Source of the DNA: Actinernus sp. WN-2022
Taxonomy: Eukaryota > Cnidaria > Anthozoa > Actiniaria > Actinernidae
Direction of reading: 5' to 3'
Length of the DNA stretch: 64,000 nt
Assembly: GCA_030867875.1 (NCBI GenBank)
Contig: JAOWCC010001501.1
Coordinates: forward strand, 31,516,792-31,580,791
The first letter of the stretch is position 1, and each line of letters begins with the position of its first letter. The notes beneath the pieces were generated by a model, which was not told where the DNA came from, ran no database searches, and worked only from the letters and a program-made list of their open reading frames with translations. Positions 12,076 through 24,800 of this stretch are shown in pieces. The translations under genes and the position numbers were made by a program.

Positions 12076-12669
12076 AGCGCCCCTACGATCAAATTTTGAC
12101 ATATCAATGTTTTTGCATATTCATAAAGTAGAGTTCATATATTATTACCAGTTCAAATTGTTTTTCGATACAACGACAGGAAGTCTTATTTTTTTAGCTC
12201 CGAATATTGAATCTACACGTCCGCCATTACTGGAAGCCGTGCCCTTTGTTCAGCTTTAAACAAAGGTTTATTCACCGGAAATGATGTCATACACTTAACG
12301 CTCGCCTGCAGAACACAACGCCTGGAGGCATATTTCTACTAAAAACGTCTTCACGTACATAAGAAGAAAGTTATATTTATCTTTGCGAGGTTGGCTACTT
12401 TTTTATGCACGCTATTTCGCGCCACGAGGTTGTCGTGTTAAGTGTATGACATCACTTCCGGTGAATAAACCTTTGTTTAAAGCTGAACAAAGGGCACGGC
12501 TTCCAGCAATGGCGGACAGGATTTTACCGGTAAACTCTCCTAAAATTTGTGGTTTAAGATGCCCATTTGGGAATATTTTTTACTATTTCGGATATTTCTA
12601 ATACTGATTGACCTATAGACACTGAAAAAGTGGCAAATCGAAATGGTAAATTTTCGTCGTAGTGGCACT
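12076..12669. mobile_element. TTAA-flanked TIR element, 594 bp
   Basis: TTAA at 12,072-12,075 and 12,670-12,673. The ends are AGCGCCCCTACGA and TCGTAGTGGCACT. A second inverted pair lies inside (GCTTTAAACAAAGGTTTATT at about 12,256, mirrored at about 12,466). No transposase frame, so non-autonomous. Confidence 0.75.
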
Positions 12670-12988
12670 TTAATAAATAAACAAATAAGCTTTACGTTAC
12701 TTTCCTTCATATTCAGTCGCGCGATCGTACAAAAGCAGCTTTGAGCGCGCGCTCTTTCTTCGAAAATGGCGTGATGGTTGCGTCAGCAGCGCGCGCTAAC
12801 TAAAATTGAAAACTTTTCACTCAAATCACAGCAGTTTTTTACATTTGTTTTAGGCTTTCATTAAAATATTGTGCCAGAAATACAGGATATTCAATGCTAG
12901 AGTACATTTACGTCAGAATTTCAGCAAAAAATATTGATTTTGAGACACTCAGTATGAAAAGGTAATTTGCACTGGTGTTACAGATAAG

Positions 12989-13437
12989 CTGAAGTAATCT
13001 GGCAACAATTTCTTGCAACTTGTCTCGCAACAATGTTGCGTTGCGAGTTGAAGCGCGATGTTGCTCGTATTATCACCAACTCGAGCAACTTGTCACGCAA
13101 CAAATTTACATGTTGCAAGTTGCAGCAACATGTTGCAGAAAGTATAAGTGACTTCTACTTTTTGCAACAAATTTTGGTTTTGTTGCTCGTATTACCTGGC
13201 GCTGCAACTTGCCGCGCAACAACGGCCGGCATCTTGTTTCAACAGATAATTAGTACAAGCCATTAGCCAATCACAGAGCTGGATTCGTCATGTTTACCGC
13301 AACTTGCAACATGGAAATTTGTTGCGCGACAAGTTGCACGCGCGGGTGGTAATACGAGCAACATCTCGCTGCAACTCGCAACGCAACAAATTATTGCGCG
13401 ACAAATTGCAAGAAATGTTTTCCCGTATTACTTCACC
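12989..13437. mobile_element. Foldback element rich in GTTGC motifs
   Basis: Arms of roughly 150 bp are inverted (GAAGTAAT at left, ATTACTTC at right). Inside each arm short motifs such as TTGCAACTTG and CGCAACAA recur on both strands, so several alternative hairpins are possible. No coding sequence. Confidence 0.7.
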
Positions 13438-13476
13438 TTTAAGGACGTGTGAAACCTCTGTCTATGTTATAAAAGC

Positions 13477-13658
13477 AATGGTCAATGCTTAGCATGCGTA
13501 AATCAAGTTTTCTGGATGCACTTGGATAGTTGGGAGAGCACTCTGTTAGCTAGAGTGCTCTCGGCTACTCCTCGAGTAACTCTTGCGCTAACAGAGTGCT
13601 CTCCCAACTATCCGCGTGCATCCAGAACTCGATTTACGCACGCTAAGCATTGACCATT
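13477..13658. mobile_element. Near-perfect 182-bp palindromic MITE
   Basis: The left arm starts AATGGTCAATGCTTAGCATG and the right arm mirrors it (CGCTAAGCATTGACCATT). Further in, GATAGTTGGGAGAGCACTCT pairs with AGAGTGCTCTCCCAACTATC. Arms are about 73 bp with a small centre. Confidence 0.85.
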
Positions 13659-14260
13659 CCTTAACTCGACCAGTCATAGCAACAACAGAAAAAGGTAGAG
13701 AGATGTCAGGGTTCGCCGAGCTAGTCTAAAAGTGTAAAATATTTATTGATTTAAGTGTTGCGTTATAGAGGTTTCTTTTTACAACAACTGCTCAGTTTCT
13801 CGTTTGCTGATTGGTTTATGGTCATTGAAAATAAGAGGGAATAACACGGATTGCGTCACGCATTGCGTGATTGCGCGCTAGATCACTTTCTCCAACAATT
13901 CCCATCATTTTCAAGGCTCTTCCGCTTGACTCTCTCGTTTGTTATTGTAAAAACAAATTTACAAAAGGTTACTCGGCTCGCGCCTCGTGAAATCCACAAC
14001 AATTTTGACCATGTGATGACGCAAAACGTGGGAAATAAGAGGACGAATCACGGTAAACTATCGTACATTTGTTAAATTTCCAATATTTAATGATAATGTG
14101 ATGTCACAGGAGGCCAACAAAAGATTTCGGATTTATACAAAATATTTTGGTACAAACGCATAGTCACAACTGAATCGCACGAGTGCGTTTCCGAAATCAG
14201 ACGCTGATTGGCTGAGAGGAGGTGTGATTCAGAGTGGAATGTAGACTACGCGCGCTATTT

Positions 14261-14666
14261 ATTGGCGAATCCTTGTTTACGTTTTTACCTCATTAGCATA
14301 CATCAAACTTCAAGCGACATAGATACAAGCAAACAGAGTGCATAAATCGAAAGAGCTTGTCACACTTGATAATCACCGAAAAATTGAGAGTGTTATGATA
14401 AATATATTTTGAGGAATGAGCGTTTAAAAATCTCTAAATTTACAAAGAATGTATGGCTGTCGGCAACTCTTGCCCCCCAGCCGATTTTACAGTTTTGAAA
14501 AGTGAATTTCTCCATAAATATTTAACATATTTATCTCACATTTTCGGTAATGACTAAGTTTAAAATTCTCTTTCAACTGATGTAGATTGTTTGTTAGTAG
14601 CTTGAAGTTTAATTTATGCTAATGAGGCAAACATGTAAACAATGACGTCAGCAAGGATTCGCCTAT
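14261..14666. mobile_element. TIR element, about 406 bp
   Basis: The left end ATTGGCGAATCCTTG and the right end CAAGGATTCGCCTAT are inverted, with a second inverted block (CTCATTAGCAT, AAACTTCAAGC against GCTTGAAGTTT, ATGCTAATGAG). Non-coding. A TGACGTCA motif lies near the right end (14,643). Confidence 0.7.
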
Positions 14667-14769
14667 AGCGGAGCTCCCGCGAGCGGAGCACCATTTTAGG
14701 GACATGTTTTTGCCCGTCCTCTCATGCAATTTAACGTGGAATTACCTCGTCAGGCATGTGATGTTCCTA

Positions 14770-15010
14770 TAAAATTACTGATACAAGGCCCAAATATAAC
14801 ATGGATGTGTAGAGAAAATATTTACATCTACCTGGCTGCACGTTTTTATATAATAAATTAGGTTTCCTATGGCCTCACATCATCAGCATATTGGAAATAG
14901 AAACCTCTATAACTCACAAACGCAACACTCAAATCAAGAAATATTTTACTATTCACCTATTTACTTGATGTAGAATCTATTTTAATGATAAACCACTTGG
15001 TCTTTAGCGT
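14770..15010. repeat. Right half of an M1-family MITE
   Basis: Holds the M1 signature blocks in order: CAGCATATTGGAAATAGAAA, CTCTATAACTCA, CAACACTCAAATCAAGAAAT, TATTTACTTGATGTAGAAT. No left arm was found, so it is truncated or degraded. Confidence 0.55.
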
Positions 15011-15049
15011 ATAGTACAACAGCAAATGTCATATGTCGTACGTATCGAC

Positions 15050-16975
15050 GCCTTATGGATACGTTTGCCAAACATTCGATTCCTATGTAACGAAAGATGA
15101 TGCGCTGCTAAACCTCCAAACGTCGGTATTACTGTTAGCTACAAATGTGTTGTGAGCAAATATAAATATTCCAAACCAACACTAAGGGACTAATCGACTA
15201 AACTTTCAAAGGACGATTGTTGTTTCCTCCTTATTGTAAGCCTTCATTCGTAACTTTTTACCTTAATTACACACATAATGAGTATGCTCTTTCCTCGCCT
15301 TTCTCGCTGCAGTTACGACACGAAAACTCTTAAGTCTGAATAATTAATCACACTGCTAGGAGTTTTAAAAGGTATTCCCCTACAAATTATTGATTTTTTT
15401 GTGTTAACTTTCCGTAGCGAGCCTTATTAATTGCTTCTGCTAGAATTTGAAAGTATGAATGATGAGAAAGTGGTAACTATCTAAACTTAGCAATAGACTG
15501 AAACGACCACTTGATTTGGCCAGATCGATTAGAAACGAGTGGTAAAAATGAGAGAACGAGTTACGCTAATAGACACCTGGTTTTCCGATATTGTATTTTA
15601 TCGGGATAAAGGTCTTTCTGGTCCTCTTTTTTTTACAATTGATACGGCCAGTAATTAATAATATTCATAGCATAGTATTCAATTCAGAATGTTTAGTTAA
15701 ATACAATAACACTAATATAAAGTTTTATTTCTAACATTTGGCTTTCCCTCAAAATTCAAGTAGAGAGCGCGAGAGTATTGAATGAATAAACATTAAGATA
15801 GTACAGTATTGAAATACAACTTATCCCGGCCAAACACTGGAAGCTGATACTGATACTAATACTAAAATTGGTCGAATAAACAGAGTAAATCTTCCAGAGC
15901 TTTAAACCGTGCCAAAATTAGTTGACCAAATTAATCTTTCAAATAAGAATTCAAGCGTTCTAACTTATTCCAGCATGCACACAATATATTGATATACTTA
16001 CCCATTTATGGTGAAGTCACTAGTCCACTTTTTTCATCCGAATAATTCACTAATACAACCCTGATCGGTTGCATGTAGTGGTTTAAATCAATGGACAAAA
16101 TATCTTCGATCAGCCAACCAAATGACAAAAGTTTAGCAGTGGCATATCGCTGCTTAGAGAAAGATATCCTCTTTAAACTGCATTGCATTTGAGCAGCTGC
16201 GCGCCGGTTTATTATCTTCAAGTTATATGCGAATTTCAACCGCTTCCTTATTAAAGCGTCAGTCTTGAGCAGTTTCTTTGCTAATAAGCCTTGCAAGTTG
16301 ATAGCAAGTTAGAAGGACTTGCAAGGTCCGAAATTAACTTTTTCACGTAGGCGCCAACTGGCGACTAGCCAAAACATTTTAGTCGCCAAATGAAATGACC
16401 AAAAGTTGTAGTCGCCACATTTCGAGTTTCAAGCGACATGCAACAAAGAACATTTGCTTGCATGTTTTATTGGCAAATCACTTATATTAGACTATTGTGT
16501 GACTTCGGGACATTGTGAAAACATTGTGCAGACTTTAGTAAGTCACCAGCTGGCGACTAACTCTGAAATTTTGGTCGCCAACACTCAAAATTTAGTCGCA
16601 TTGGCGCCAAATAAGGCGCAATTTCGGACCCTGACTTGAACAGATGGACTAATCTATGAATATTACATTGTAGTAATTGCTGCTGCTGAAAACCTCTCAG
16701 TACCACATGGAAAGACATTCAAATCATAAAAAAAACATTGTCTAGCTGCATTTTCTGATAATAGCATAGCTAGTTATTGTGACGGTGTGTAAGAAAACAT
16801 CGTGCATAATAATCGATTTTTATTTATTCTGGAAACATACCACGAAAAAATAACTGAATACTTGACAAATATACCTCTGCTGTAAGAGATGTTAGATTAT
16901 ATTTTAAACATAACTCAGAGAAGGAGGATTACTGTTTTATTCATGCCACACGTCAATTCCGCTGCAAAGTAGTTG
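15050..16975 (+). repeat. Long repeat Q, part R1, copy a
   Basis: Shares long collinear stretches with R1b (24,995-26,410) and R1c (31,305-37,130), for example AATATTCATAGCATAGTATTC, CTCAAAATTCAAGTAGA and GTGTAAGAAAACATC. The strand given is only a shared orientation. It carries a 312-bp insertion (16,322-16,633) that is absent from the other two copies. No protein was recognised in it. Q could be a large non-autonomous transposon or a segmental duplication. Confidence 0.75.
16322..16633. mobile_element. CAGGG-end MITE with a 5-bp target duplication
   Basis: The ends are CAAGGTCCGAAATT and AATTTCGGACCCTG. ACTTG is duplicated (16,317-16,321 and 16,634-16,638), and the same site in R1b and R1c has a single ACTTG with no insertion. 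CAGGG termini are common in hAT elements, but these usually make 8-bp duplications, so the superfamily stays open. Confidence 0.8.
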
Positions 16976-17009
16976 TACTATATATGATACCAAGTTGTAC
17001 TATATGTGA

Positions 17010-17615
17010 CGGCCAAGCCAAAAAGTCTTTACAAGCGCTTATTAAAGATGTGTTGGAGTGACTAAGCGCGGAATAGCCTGTACGGCAGCGACTTTAAAGA
17101 TAGCCAGTGATATAGCATTCACTGTCTCTGGAGGCAAAATATTCCAGACTCCAGTGACTCTAGGAAAGAAAGAATATAATTAACTCTTGCACATTAGACT
17201 GAACCTGCCGATAAATATGACTATGGAATCGACTTGGTCTAGTCGAAAGAACTAAATCAGGTGGCATCTGGATGCCAGCTAAGCCCTTATGAATCTTATA
17301 AAATAAAGACGCCTGTGATAGTATAGACGTCTCTGTAAGTTCAAGAGTACTCCAGCCTAGCACTTTATTGAACTTGCTCAAGTTTGTTAATAGCATTGTC
17401 AAAGGCATACTCAAGCTGAGGTCTGAAGAGAGCCGTCATAGCTAGGCCTTAGATTTTACCGCAACTTTACAGGGCTTGAACGACGACGTACAATACCCAA
17501 AGTTCTATTAGCTTACTGGCAATGTTATGACAATGCTCTCTCCACTGCAATTGGCTATCAAACTCCAAGCTATCGATGAGACTTAACATGCTCGAGATGA
17601 TCTGCACCTAGCTTG
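17010..17615 (-). mobile_element. LINE C-terminal fragment
   Basis: The minus strand reads ALFRPQLEYA-like remnants, then LGWSTLELTETS, LFYKIHKGLAGIQMPPDLV, FHSHIYRQVQSNVQ and WNILPPETVNAISLAIFKVA. These are the thumb and C-terminal blocks of a CR1/L2-group ORF2. Frameshifts and stops are frequent. It sits between the R1 and R2 parts of Q copy a and is absent from the other copies, so it is a later insertion. Confidence 0.7.
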
Positions 17616-19489
17616 TAAGGGAAGCTGTTAGTGTTACCAAACACGTATGTTCATGAACACTTATTGCTTCAGACCAATCGAAATTAAAACATTAAATGTG
17701 TTGTTTCGATTGATTGATGTTATTATCCAGTACACTGGTATCAGTTAAGGGTGTCATTACATACTTTTATGTCTTCCCTCCTTGACCCACTATATAGCTA
17801 CTCCAAGTGCTGATTTGCCTGCGCTCGGTTACTGGGCAACGAACATGCATGTATTACACCATTGTTGGACTAATATGGCTATGAGCACAGTAGCCCGAAA
17901 AATAAGAATTAATTTTACCAACTGGTTATACTATGGGTACGTATCTACCTAGTTTTCAATAAATATTAGAGATCTTAGAGATCTTATTCTTAGAAATCTA
18001 AGAATCTTGAGATCTAGAAGTCGATCGATGTGGTGCCATGTTGGTGGAGAAGCTAAAATGAGGCCAGTCAACATGCAACATACGATGACAAAACATTATC
18101 GAGCTATAAATGTTGGCTTTTTTTTTTGTTAACTGATAAGATTCTAGAAAAATAGGAAGAACGCTTAGCCAAAATGTATTAAACTGTTCTTGTAATCATT
18201 CTAATGGGTTCACAGAAAATACTTGGCACACACATGGAATGGAAAAGCGCACGCTTGTGTAGAATTCCTGCGGCTTATTATTAGAACTTTCAAATATCAC
18301 TCAGTGCCAATAAATCCCATATAGCACTCGCGTTCATGCGATTTCCTCTACATATCGCATAATATTCTGTCCGCATTCGTATTCCGTCCACTAAACGGTA
18401 ATGTCACAGAAAAGATAATCTGAACAAGTTTTTGGCATAAGATAATACGTTCAACAACATTGAATTGAGAGACGATCTAAAAACTACGTTTCAGCATTGA
18501 AGTTTTATTGAAGGATATTGAAGGAAACTGTTTTCTTTTTAACTCGATAGATGCGCAGTACCATGACATAGCATAGCCCCTTTAACAGAACAATATAGCC
18601 CCCCAGCCCCAATGGATTGTGGTACAATGTTAATGATTGTATTATTCAGTAAGAGATGTAGAGTAAATTAAATCTTAAACTGTATCCAAAACTACTTTTA
18701 CTCATTTTCCATAGGATTCAGTGTAAGCTAAATTCATCTCAACGTTGACCAGAACCGTTGAAGGTCGGCTTTTTCGGCGAGATGGCAAAAACAAACCGAA
18801 AATGTCGTGAATATTTAGATTAAGAAACACATCGTGTCCTTCATGGTGTATCTGCCGATCAGATTCGACCTGGTCTGAGGTACATGCACGTGACCAAAAT
18901 GGGAAGACCCGATTGGCTGTTAATCTCGTTAATTATTCATGAGTTGAGAAGAACAATTTCAAATTGGAGTCTTTTATCAGAGGGTTCCAAATATTGAGAA
19001 AACAAATTAAACCCGAGAGGCGTAGCCTGGAGGGTTTTATTGTTTTCGAGATACCTGGAATTCCGTGATGAAAGACTATAACGATGAGTGTTTGAAATGC
19101 CTTCTCTTGCGAATCAGGCTAAACCGAAAATTTATATACGCTTCTTTTCAAACATTATTAGCAAGTATTGTATACCGTTTGACTGTTGTATTTAATTATA
19201 CCATATCTTTTTTGCTGGTATTGAATTCAACTATACTCAGTTAGTGTAGTGTAAAAACCGAGTCAAATTCAGTGTGAAAATTTACAGACAATGTATGGAA
19301 AACTGAAAACACGATTGCACGCTTCCCAGCACAGCTACATCCCTCAAATTTCGATATGTTAATCTTTTACCTGGTATCTTAAGTTTGTATCTGAAGAATA
19401 TTTCATAAATTCGATTTTACGGATTTTATTTGGCATCGGATTCCCATCGATTCCCATACAAACACAGTATTTCGCGCCATGTTTGTACC

Positions 19490-20020
19490 CCTTTCAAAAT
19501 GTCGGAATTTACCGCGAACTGGTCTATTCGTCAATGTTGACATTCTTACCTTGTATTACTGTTATCCATCGGGTTCATATATCTCTGCGGCCGTCTATCT
19601 CGAACTTGCGTTTGAAACATCAGACTATCTAATACAAGCTTTTCTGAGGATACAGCTCTCCCTTCTTATTTCTTACTTCTCTGATGAATTTGCACAGCCA
19701 GAAGTTTAGGGAAACGTAACAGCACTCATTTCTTCCAAAGGGGTTTCAATACAAGCGACTGTATACTGCACTTATGTCGCCGTGTGCTTTCACACCAGAT
19801 TTCACTGCTGCATCTTTGTTCATGCTCTTTCGTGGATCCATTTCGTAAAAACGCCAATTCTCCATTTTTTTGTGTCATAGATTTTCTTGGGAATTGCATT
19901 CAGGCATCGCTCACTTTCTTCTCCCTCGTCTAAACAGTCTAAAGGATCACCAAATCGGCAAAACTCTGCCACGTCACTAGCTGCAGCAACAAACTTCTCT
20001 CCAACCGCCAATTCAAAAAT
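19490..20020 (-). pseudogene. Fragment of a Crypton-like (DUF3504-type) recombinase gene
   Basis: The minus strand reads IPKKIYDTKKWRIGVFTKWI, then after frame changes DAAVKSGVKAHGDISAVY, LEEMSAV and LNFWLCKFIREVRNKKGEL. This order resembles the N-terminal region of the KIAA1958/ZMYM-related Crypton-derived proteins, whose catalytic part is a tyrosine recombinase. The catalytic domain itself is not seen. At least two frameshifts and several stops show it is dead. The assignment is from memory of the family and needs a profile search. Confidence 0.45.
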
Positions 20021-20055
20021 ATGTCATTTAAATTACGCACGCACTCCAACGAGAA

Positions 20056-20320
20056 CAAACGCCAATTTTGATAACTTTTCACGGTATTTCATTGTCAATT
20101 GACATTTAATTACTCTAGAGACTAGAAAATTCAAATGCGCGCAAAATTTCGACCGAAATGCTTCTAATGAATTCACAAAAGCAACCAACAAAAACAATCG
20201 CCTATTTTGTCACTTTTCATGGTATTAAATTTTCAATAGGCATTTAATTACTCAAGAAAATTCCAATGCGCGCATACATTTTGACCGAAATACTCAGAAT
20301 TGCAAAAGCAATCATTATAG
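20056..20320. repeat. Diverged tandem duplication, unit about 130 bp
   Basis: Two adjacent copies (about 20,056-20,190 and 20,193-20,320) share CATTTAATTACTC, AATGCGCGCA, TTTGACCGAAAT-like and GCAAAAGCAA-like blocks. Non-coding. It lies upstream of the Crypton-like fragment in that gene's orientation. Confidence 0.55.
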
Positions 20321-20545
20321 CGAACCCGAGTTACAATTGTTATGCTAATGTTGTACAACCATGATTTCAAAAGGCCACTTTGTGTCAGGAACCAAAGGAA
20401 ATCTCTGGTTGGGACATTAATGCCATGGATGACGTGCAGTAAGTATTGGGCTATACGCAAGTAAAATTTTCTAGACTGAAAATATAAGCTCTCAATACTT
20501 TAAATTACAAACTATCATTCACACTTCATCCCCAGCTCTTCCTCT

Positions 20546-20727
20546 GACTCGTACCCAGTCGTTATTTAATAATCTAACTCACTAAAGAAAAAGAAAGAAA
20601 AAACCTGACCGAGGGGACTTGGAACGACCGCGCGCCTCGCAATCTTGCTCGTTCCAAGTCCCCTCGGTTAGGGCTTTTTCTTTCTTTTTTCTTTCTTAGA
20701 TTACTAAATAACGACTGGGTACGAGTC
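20546..20727. mobile_element. Foldback MITE, 182 bp
   Basis: GACTCGTACCCAGTCGTTAT at left pairs with the mirrored ATAACGACTGGGTACGAGTC at right. Inside, ACTTGGAACGA and TCGTTCCAAGT form a second stem. Confidence 0.85.
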
Positions 20728-21032
20728 AAACTCTTCCCTGCTGAATTCAAAATCCTCCCCGTCTTTAAGTTTCATTGAATACTTAGTGTACAAATGTCAG
20801 TATAAAAGAAACCTGAATGTAATAATTAATGAGTATTCTATGGGTCTCAGCCGAAGCGGCCTCGACATTTGTTATTCCACTCGGATTTTGAAACCCCCAT
20901 GATAGCATACGGTGACTCGGATATGAAACACTAAATAAGTAGTCAGTGGTTCATGAATATGATGATTAAGAAATATTTAGTCCTATGTTTGGAAATTGCA
21001 TCAAACACTAGTGCGTTTGGAACTGGTGTTTC

Positions 21033-21248
21033 ATAGAGGTAATCGGCTAACGCTGTTGCCACCCAATTCAGATCATGTGATGTAAACAGATGCTACTCTG
21101 GGGAATTATTCCTTTTTCATTCTAATCATAATGCAGTCATGCCTATCTGAATAAAATTAATTTTCAAAGAGTCAATTCTCCAGAGTAATGTGCGTTTGCA
21201 TCACGCGATATGAGTTGGGTGGCAACAGCGTTAGCCGATTACCTCTAT
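21033..21248. mobile_element. TIR MITE, 216 bp, with an empty site in the paralogous repeat
   Basis: ATAGAGGTAATCGGCTAACG and its exact mirror bound the element, with the match running 34 bases. The flanks GGAACTGGTGTTT and GGATGTCAAGATGCATCC are contiguous (with small changes) at 30,155-30,200, so R2b is the unoccupied site. Confidence 0.85.
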
Positions 21249-21464
21249 TGGATGTCAAGATGCATCCACCTGACGAAGCATCGAACAAGGGTTTCACAGG
21301 GTATCAAGACTCATGCATGTGACCAAATACAGTACCTCCATTGGATGAATATTTCATGAATTATTGATGAGTTTGAGAATTAAAGTGATGCTCCGGCTAA
21401 GAACAGGAGCACTGAACGTAATTTCATTGGTTGATACTCGTACATTCAATAGAAAACCAGCAAG

Positions 21465-21568
21465 TAGCCGGAGAAAACAGCCGACACTTATCGCTCTCCC
21501 CGGCCCCGTGAATGAGACGACGTCTCTTTCGCGCGAAGAGCGATAAAAATCGGTTGTTTTCTCAGGAT
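21465..21568. mobile_element. 104-bp MITE with a 10-bp target duplication (Mutator-like?)
   Basis: AACCAGCAAG is present on both sides (21,455-21,464 and 21,569-21,578). The single-copy equivalent AACAGCAAGG is seen at about 30,437 in R2b. Inner ends are inverted (GGAGAAAACAGCCGA against TCGGTTGTTTTCTC). A duplication of 9-10 bp is characteristic of Mutator-like elements, so the class is an inference. Confidence 0.65.
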
Positions 21569-21884
21569 AACCAGCAAGGCAATATATTTTCATTAAATAA
21601 TTTTTGATGGTCTGATTTCAAAGTAAATGGTTATTGGGGAACGCAGGAGCCTATCACCCGGGAGCCGTTCCTATGTCACGGGCTGGGCCCCCAGCACAGG
21701 GGTAGATGTGGCTATATATTTAGAATTCGAATTTCCGCGTTGAAAGTGAGAAGAATGATAATGAATAATAATGAGAAGTGACGTAAAGCTATCTGATTGG
21801 CTATGACAACATGGCCTTAGTTTATTTCGCGCGAAATGCAATTCTAAATGCAGTGAACAGAACAAATGGGGCATAATGAGTATG

Positions 21885-24800
21885 CTCTCTTAATTCTTTG
21901 CCTTGAAGATGAGAGGGCAGCCTGAGACAGAGCATCATAATAGTGTAGGCCGGGTAGGATAATGCACAACGCCCTCTTTGCACTGACTCAATAACATCGC
22001 TAAGATACGCGGTAATGCGGCCCACACAGGGAAGGCGTATTCTAGAACTGACCTGATAATAGAACAGTACACTTGAATCAGATGCTGAGTGGTCAGCCCA
22101 CATTCCTTGAGTGTGCGTAATGCATAAAGGCGCTAAAGGGACACGGAACAGGCGCGGTTACTTAGCCACCTAAAACTTGAAAACGTCCGTCCGTCCGACG
22201 GACGTTTTCAAGTTGAGTAGGTTTTCTATCGCGAGGAATAAGTAGTAATCCAACCGTCCATATCACAGCAATCCCACAAGTTAGTGCATCCTAAGTCGTA
22301 ACTTCAGAGTGTTAAGTCTTTTCTCTTTCATATCAGAAATTTCCATATTCAGATGTAGTTTTACAGCTGTCATTAACAATGCCTTCGAGCTCCGCTCAGG
22401 TCATGGTGGACGAAGATTGAAATAAGGACGCAAAAGGGTTTTTGAGAGCCAATGAGAACTTCTAGAGCTTCAAACGTATATGAGGATTGCTCACAAGGCT
22501 ATCGTGTGTGAGTCCCTGGAGTTATTTGGGCTTCAGGGAATTCTTTCTTGGAGATTTCGCAGTCTCGACAGCAAAGTGTAGTCCGAAGCTGTCCTTTGTC
22601 ACGGAAGTGCACAAAATTTTAAAATCAAGTCTGTTTGTATAAAGTCTGAAAATAGATCTAACTGGGCAAATTCTGTCACATTTCTCCTACAATATGTTCA
22701 GTATAATACAGTGTGTAGTTCTCTCGTGTAGAAAAATTAGCACATGCTATTATTAAAAGAGTTTATCGGTTCAAAAGTGTAAAAAACTACCACGTCCACG
22801 GTGAGGATTTGGGCTCTCAAATTCTCAAAATAAAGCTCTGTTTCAAATTCTTAAAAGAGATCTATTCGGCCAAATTCTTTCAGCTTTCTCCTACAAGATG
22901 TTCAATATTATAGTTCTCTCCTGTAGAAAAAAATACGAGATTCCGTGAAAGATTTGTTGTTCAAAACGTTAAAAAGCTACGACGTGAAATATTGCTGGAT
23001 GTCCGCTGTCAGCGAGTTTAGTACAGTTACGCGGAGTGCGTATATTTATAGCTGGATTTGTTCTGTAGCCAATAATCACTTATATAGATTCAAACTTGTG
23101 TTGATTGCTCATAAGACTATGGTGCCTGACCTCCTGGGATTATTGTGGAATGAGAGATTGTTTTCTGTGAGATTTCCTACACGTTTGCGACCATAGTGTA
23201 GCCCGCTGCGTGGCAGAAGTGCGTAAAAGTGACAAAGCGGCTTTGCACTACTTCATTTTTTCTGCTTTCCTGCAGTCAATATATAGTCATCTATATAGCT
23301 CCAAACGTATGACGATTGCTCATAAGGCTATCGTGTGAGTTCCTGGGAGAGTTCGTAGAGATTTGACAGCATAGTGAAGACCAAACTGTACTTTGTTATA
23401 ATATATGTAAATTAAACTTGAACTTGTCACGAAAGTGTGTAGACTGACTAGCCGCTAGCGCTCTTACTGTTTGATGTATGGCCTCTCATGCACTCGATAA
23501 GAACTTCTATAGCCTCAAACGTATGACGACTGCTCACAAGGCTATCATGTGTGAGTTCCTGGAGTTATAGGGGCTTCAGGGACCTCTTTCTGGGATATTT
23601 TGTTGACAGCAAAGTGAAACTCCAAGCGTTTTTGTATATATTAAATTGCTCAAAATCCGCACATGCGCAGCTCATGACCGTGCCCCTTTAATTACTTGCT
23701 TTCTTCGCAAAAAATGAGCAGTGCGTGTTCCAGGATAGATCATAAGAAATATGCACCCCTAGCAGCTTATAGCTCTCCACCCTCTCTATAATAATAGATT
23801 GGTTAACAACCAGGGTACCAAGGGCGCATGGCCTGTAATGCAGGAAATTTACAATCATCTCCTTGAACTTTTTGGGATTAAGCCTCGTCCCTCTATGATC
23901 TATATAAAACGTAATTATGCATGAAAGGGAGGTAAGACGGCGAGCAACTGCATGGCGATGAACTCTGCTTCAGTGGCGTCAACTACTTACTTAATTCTAC
24001 TAATACATGTACTTGCCATTCTATTTACGAGAATACAAAATTGTAGAGGCCGGGGCTAGCTTGATTGCCTGTGGGGTCCCTCCATTAAAATGGAGGAGAG
24101 AGACACTGCCCAACCCTAACCCTCTCAGTGGAATCTATTGGTTAAGAATGAGGCGATCCAACTAATAATATATGAGACTCAACGTCTAAGTTAAACAATT
24201 TGTCTAACAAGACATTATGAAACCTTTGCTAAAGTCTAAAATGAAAATTCGAGCGTATTATAATCACCATTGTCGAGTGATTTTAATATAGTATGCATAA
24301 AGTATCAAAAGTACGTCAATGCGTGTGTTGTTTCCAGGGAGAGAAAACTGATCCATTTTGTCGATGACGCATCCAGCCAGGAAGTCCAAAGTGAAACCCT
24401 CGAGGACTTTAGCCAAGGGGGAAGTCAGCCAGATAGGTCTCAAGTCACTTTCAATAGAGTTTGGAGGATTACATTTTGGGGCAGGGGCTACAATAGCTTC
24501 CTTTAGCTGTGTAGGAAAGTAGTTCTTCAAGGTAAAAAGGAAAACCTCGAAAAATACCAAACCGTGACAAATTTCCCACCCTAAAATGTACCTCATGGTC
24601 TAAAATCACCCTGAAAATGGATTTCGCTTGGACAACCCCTAAAAAATACTAAATCGCCGATTTCAAACCCTAAAAAAATACGACGATCACCGTATACGTA
24701 CCCCTACCGTGCAGCCGGCGAATATAGGAAGAACCCCCCGGTTCGAGAGAATAGTTATTATAGATATCAGTAATTACTGGAGGCAGTTCACACGCAAATA

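Larger units (their letters stand above)
17640..21640 (+). repeat. Long repeat Q, part R2, copy a (interrupted)
   Basis: Collinear with R2b (27,930-30,560): CCAGTACACTGGTAT, GGGTGTCATTACATACTTTT, ATTGAGAGACGATCTAAAAAC, CATGCACGTGACCAAAATGG, GGTTCATGAATATGATGATT. Relative to R2b it carries an insertion of about 1.7 kb (about 19,245-20,930), a 216-bp MITE (21,033-21,248) and a 104-bp MITE (21,465-21,568). Confidence 0.75.
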
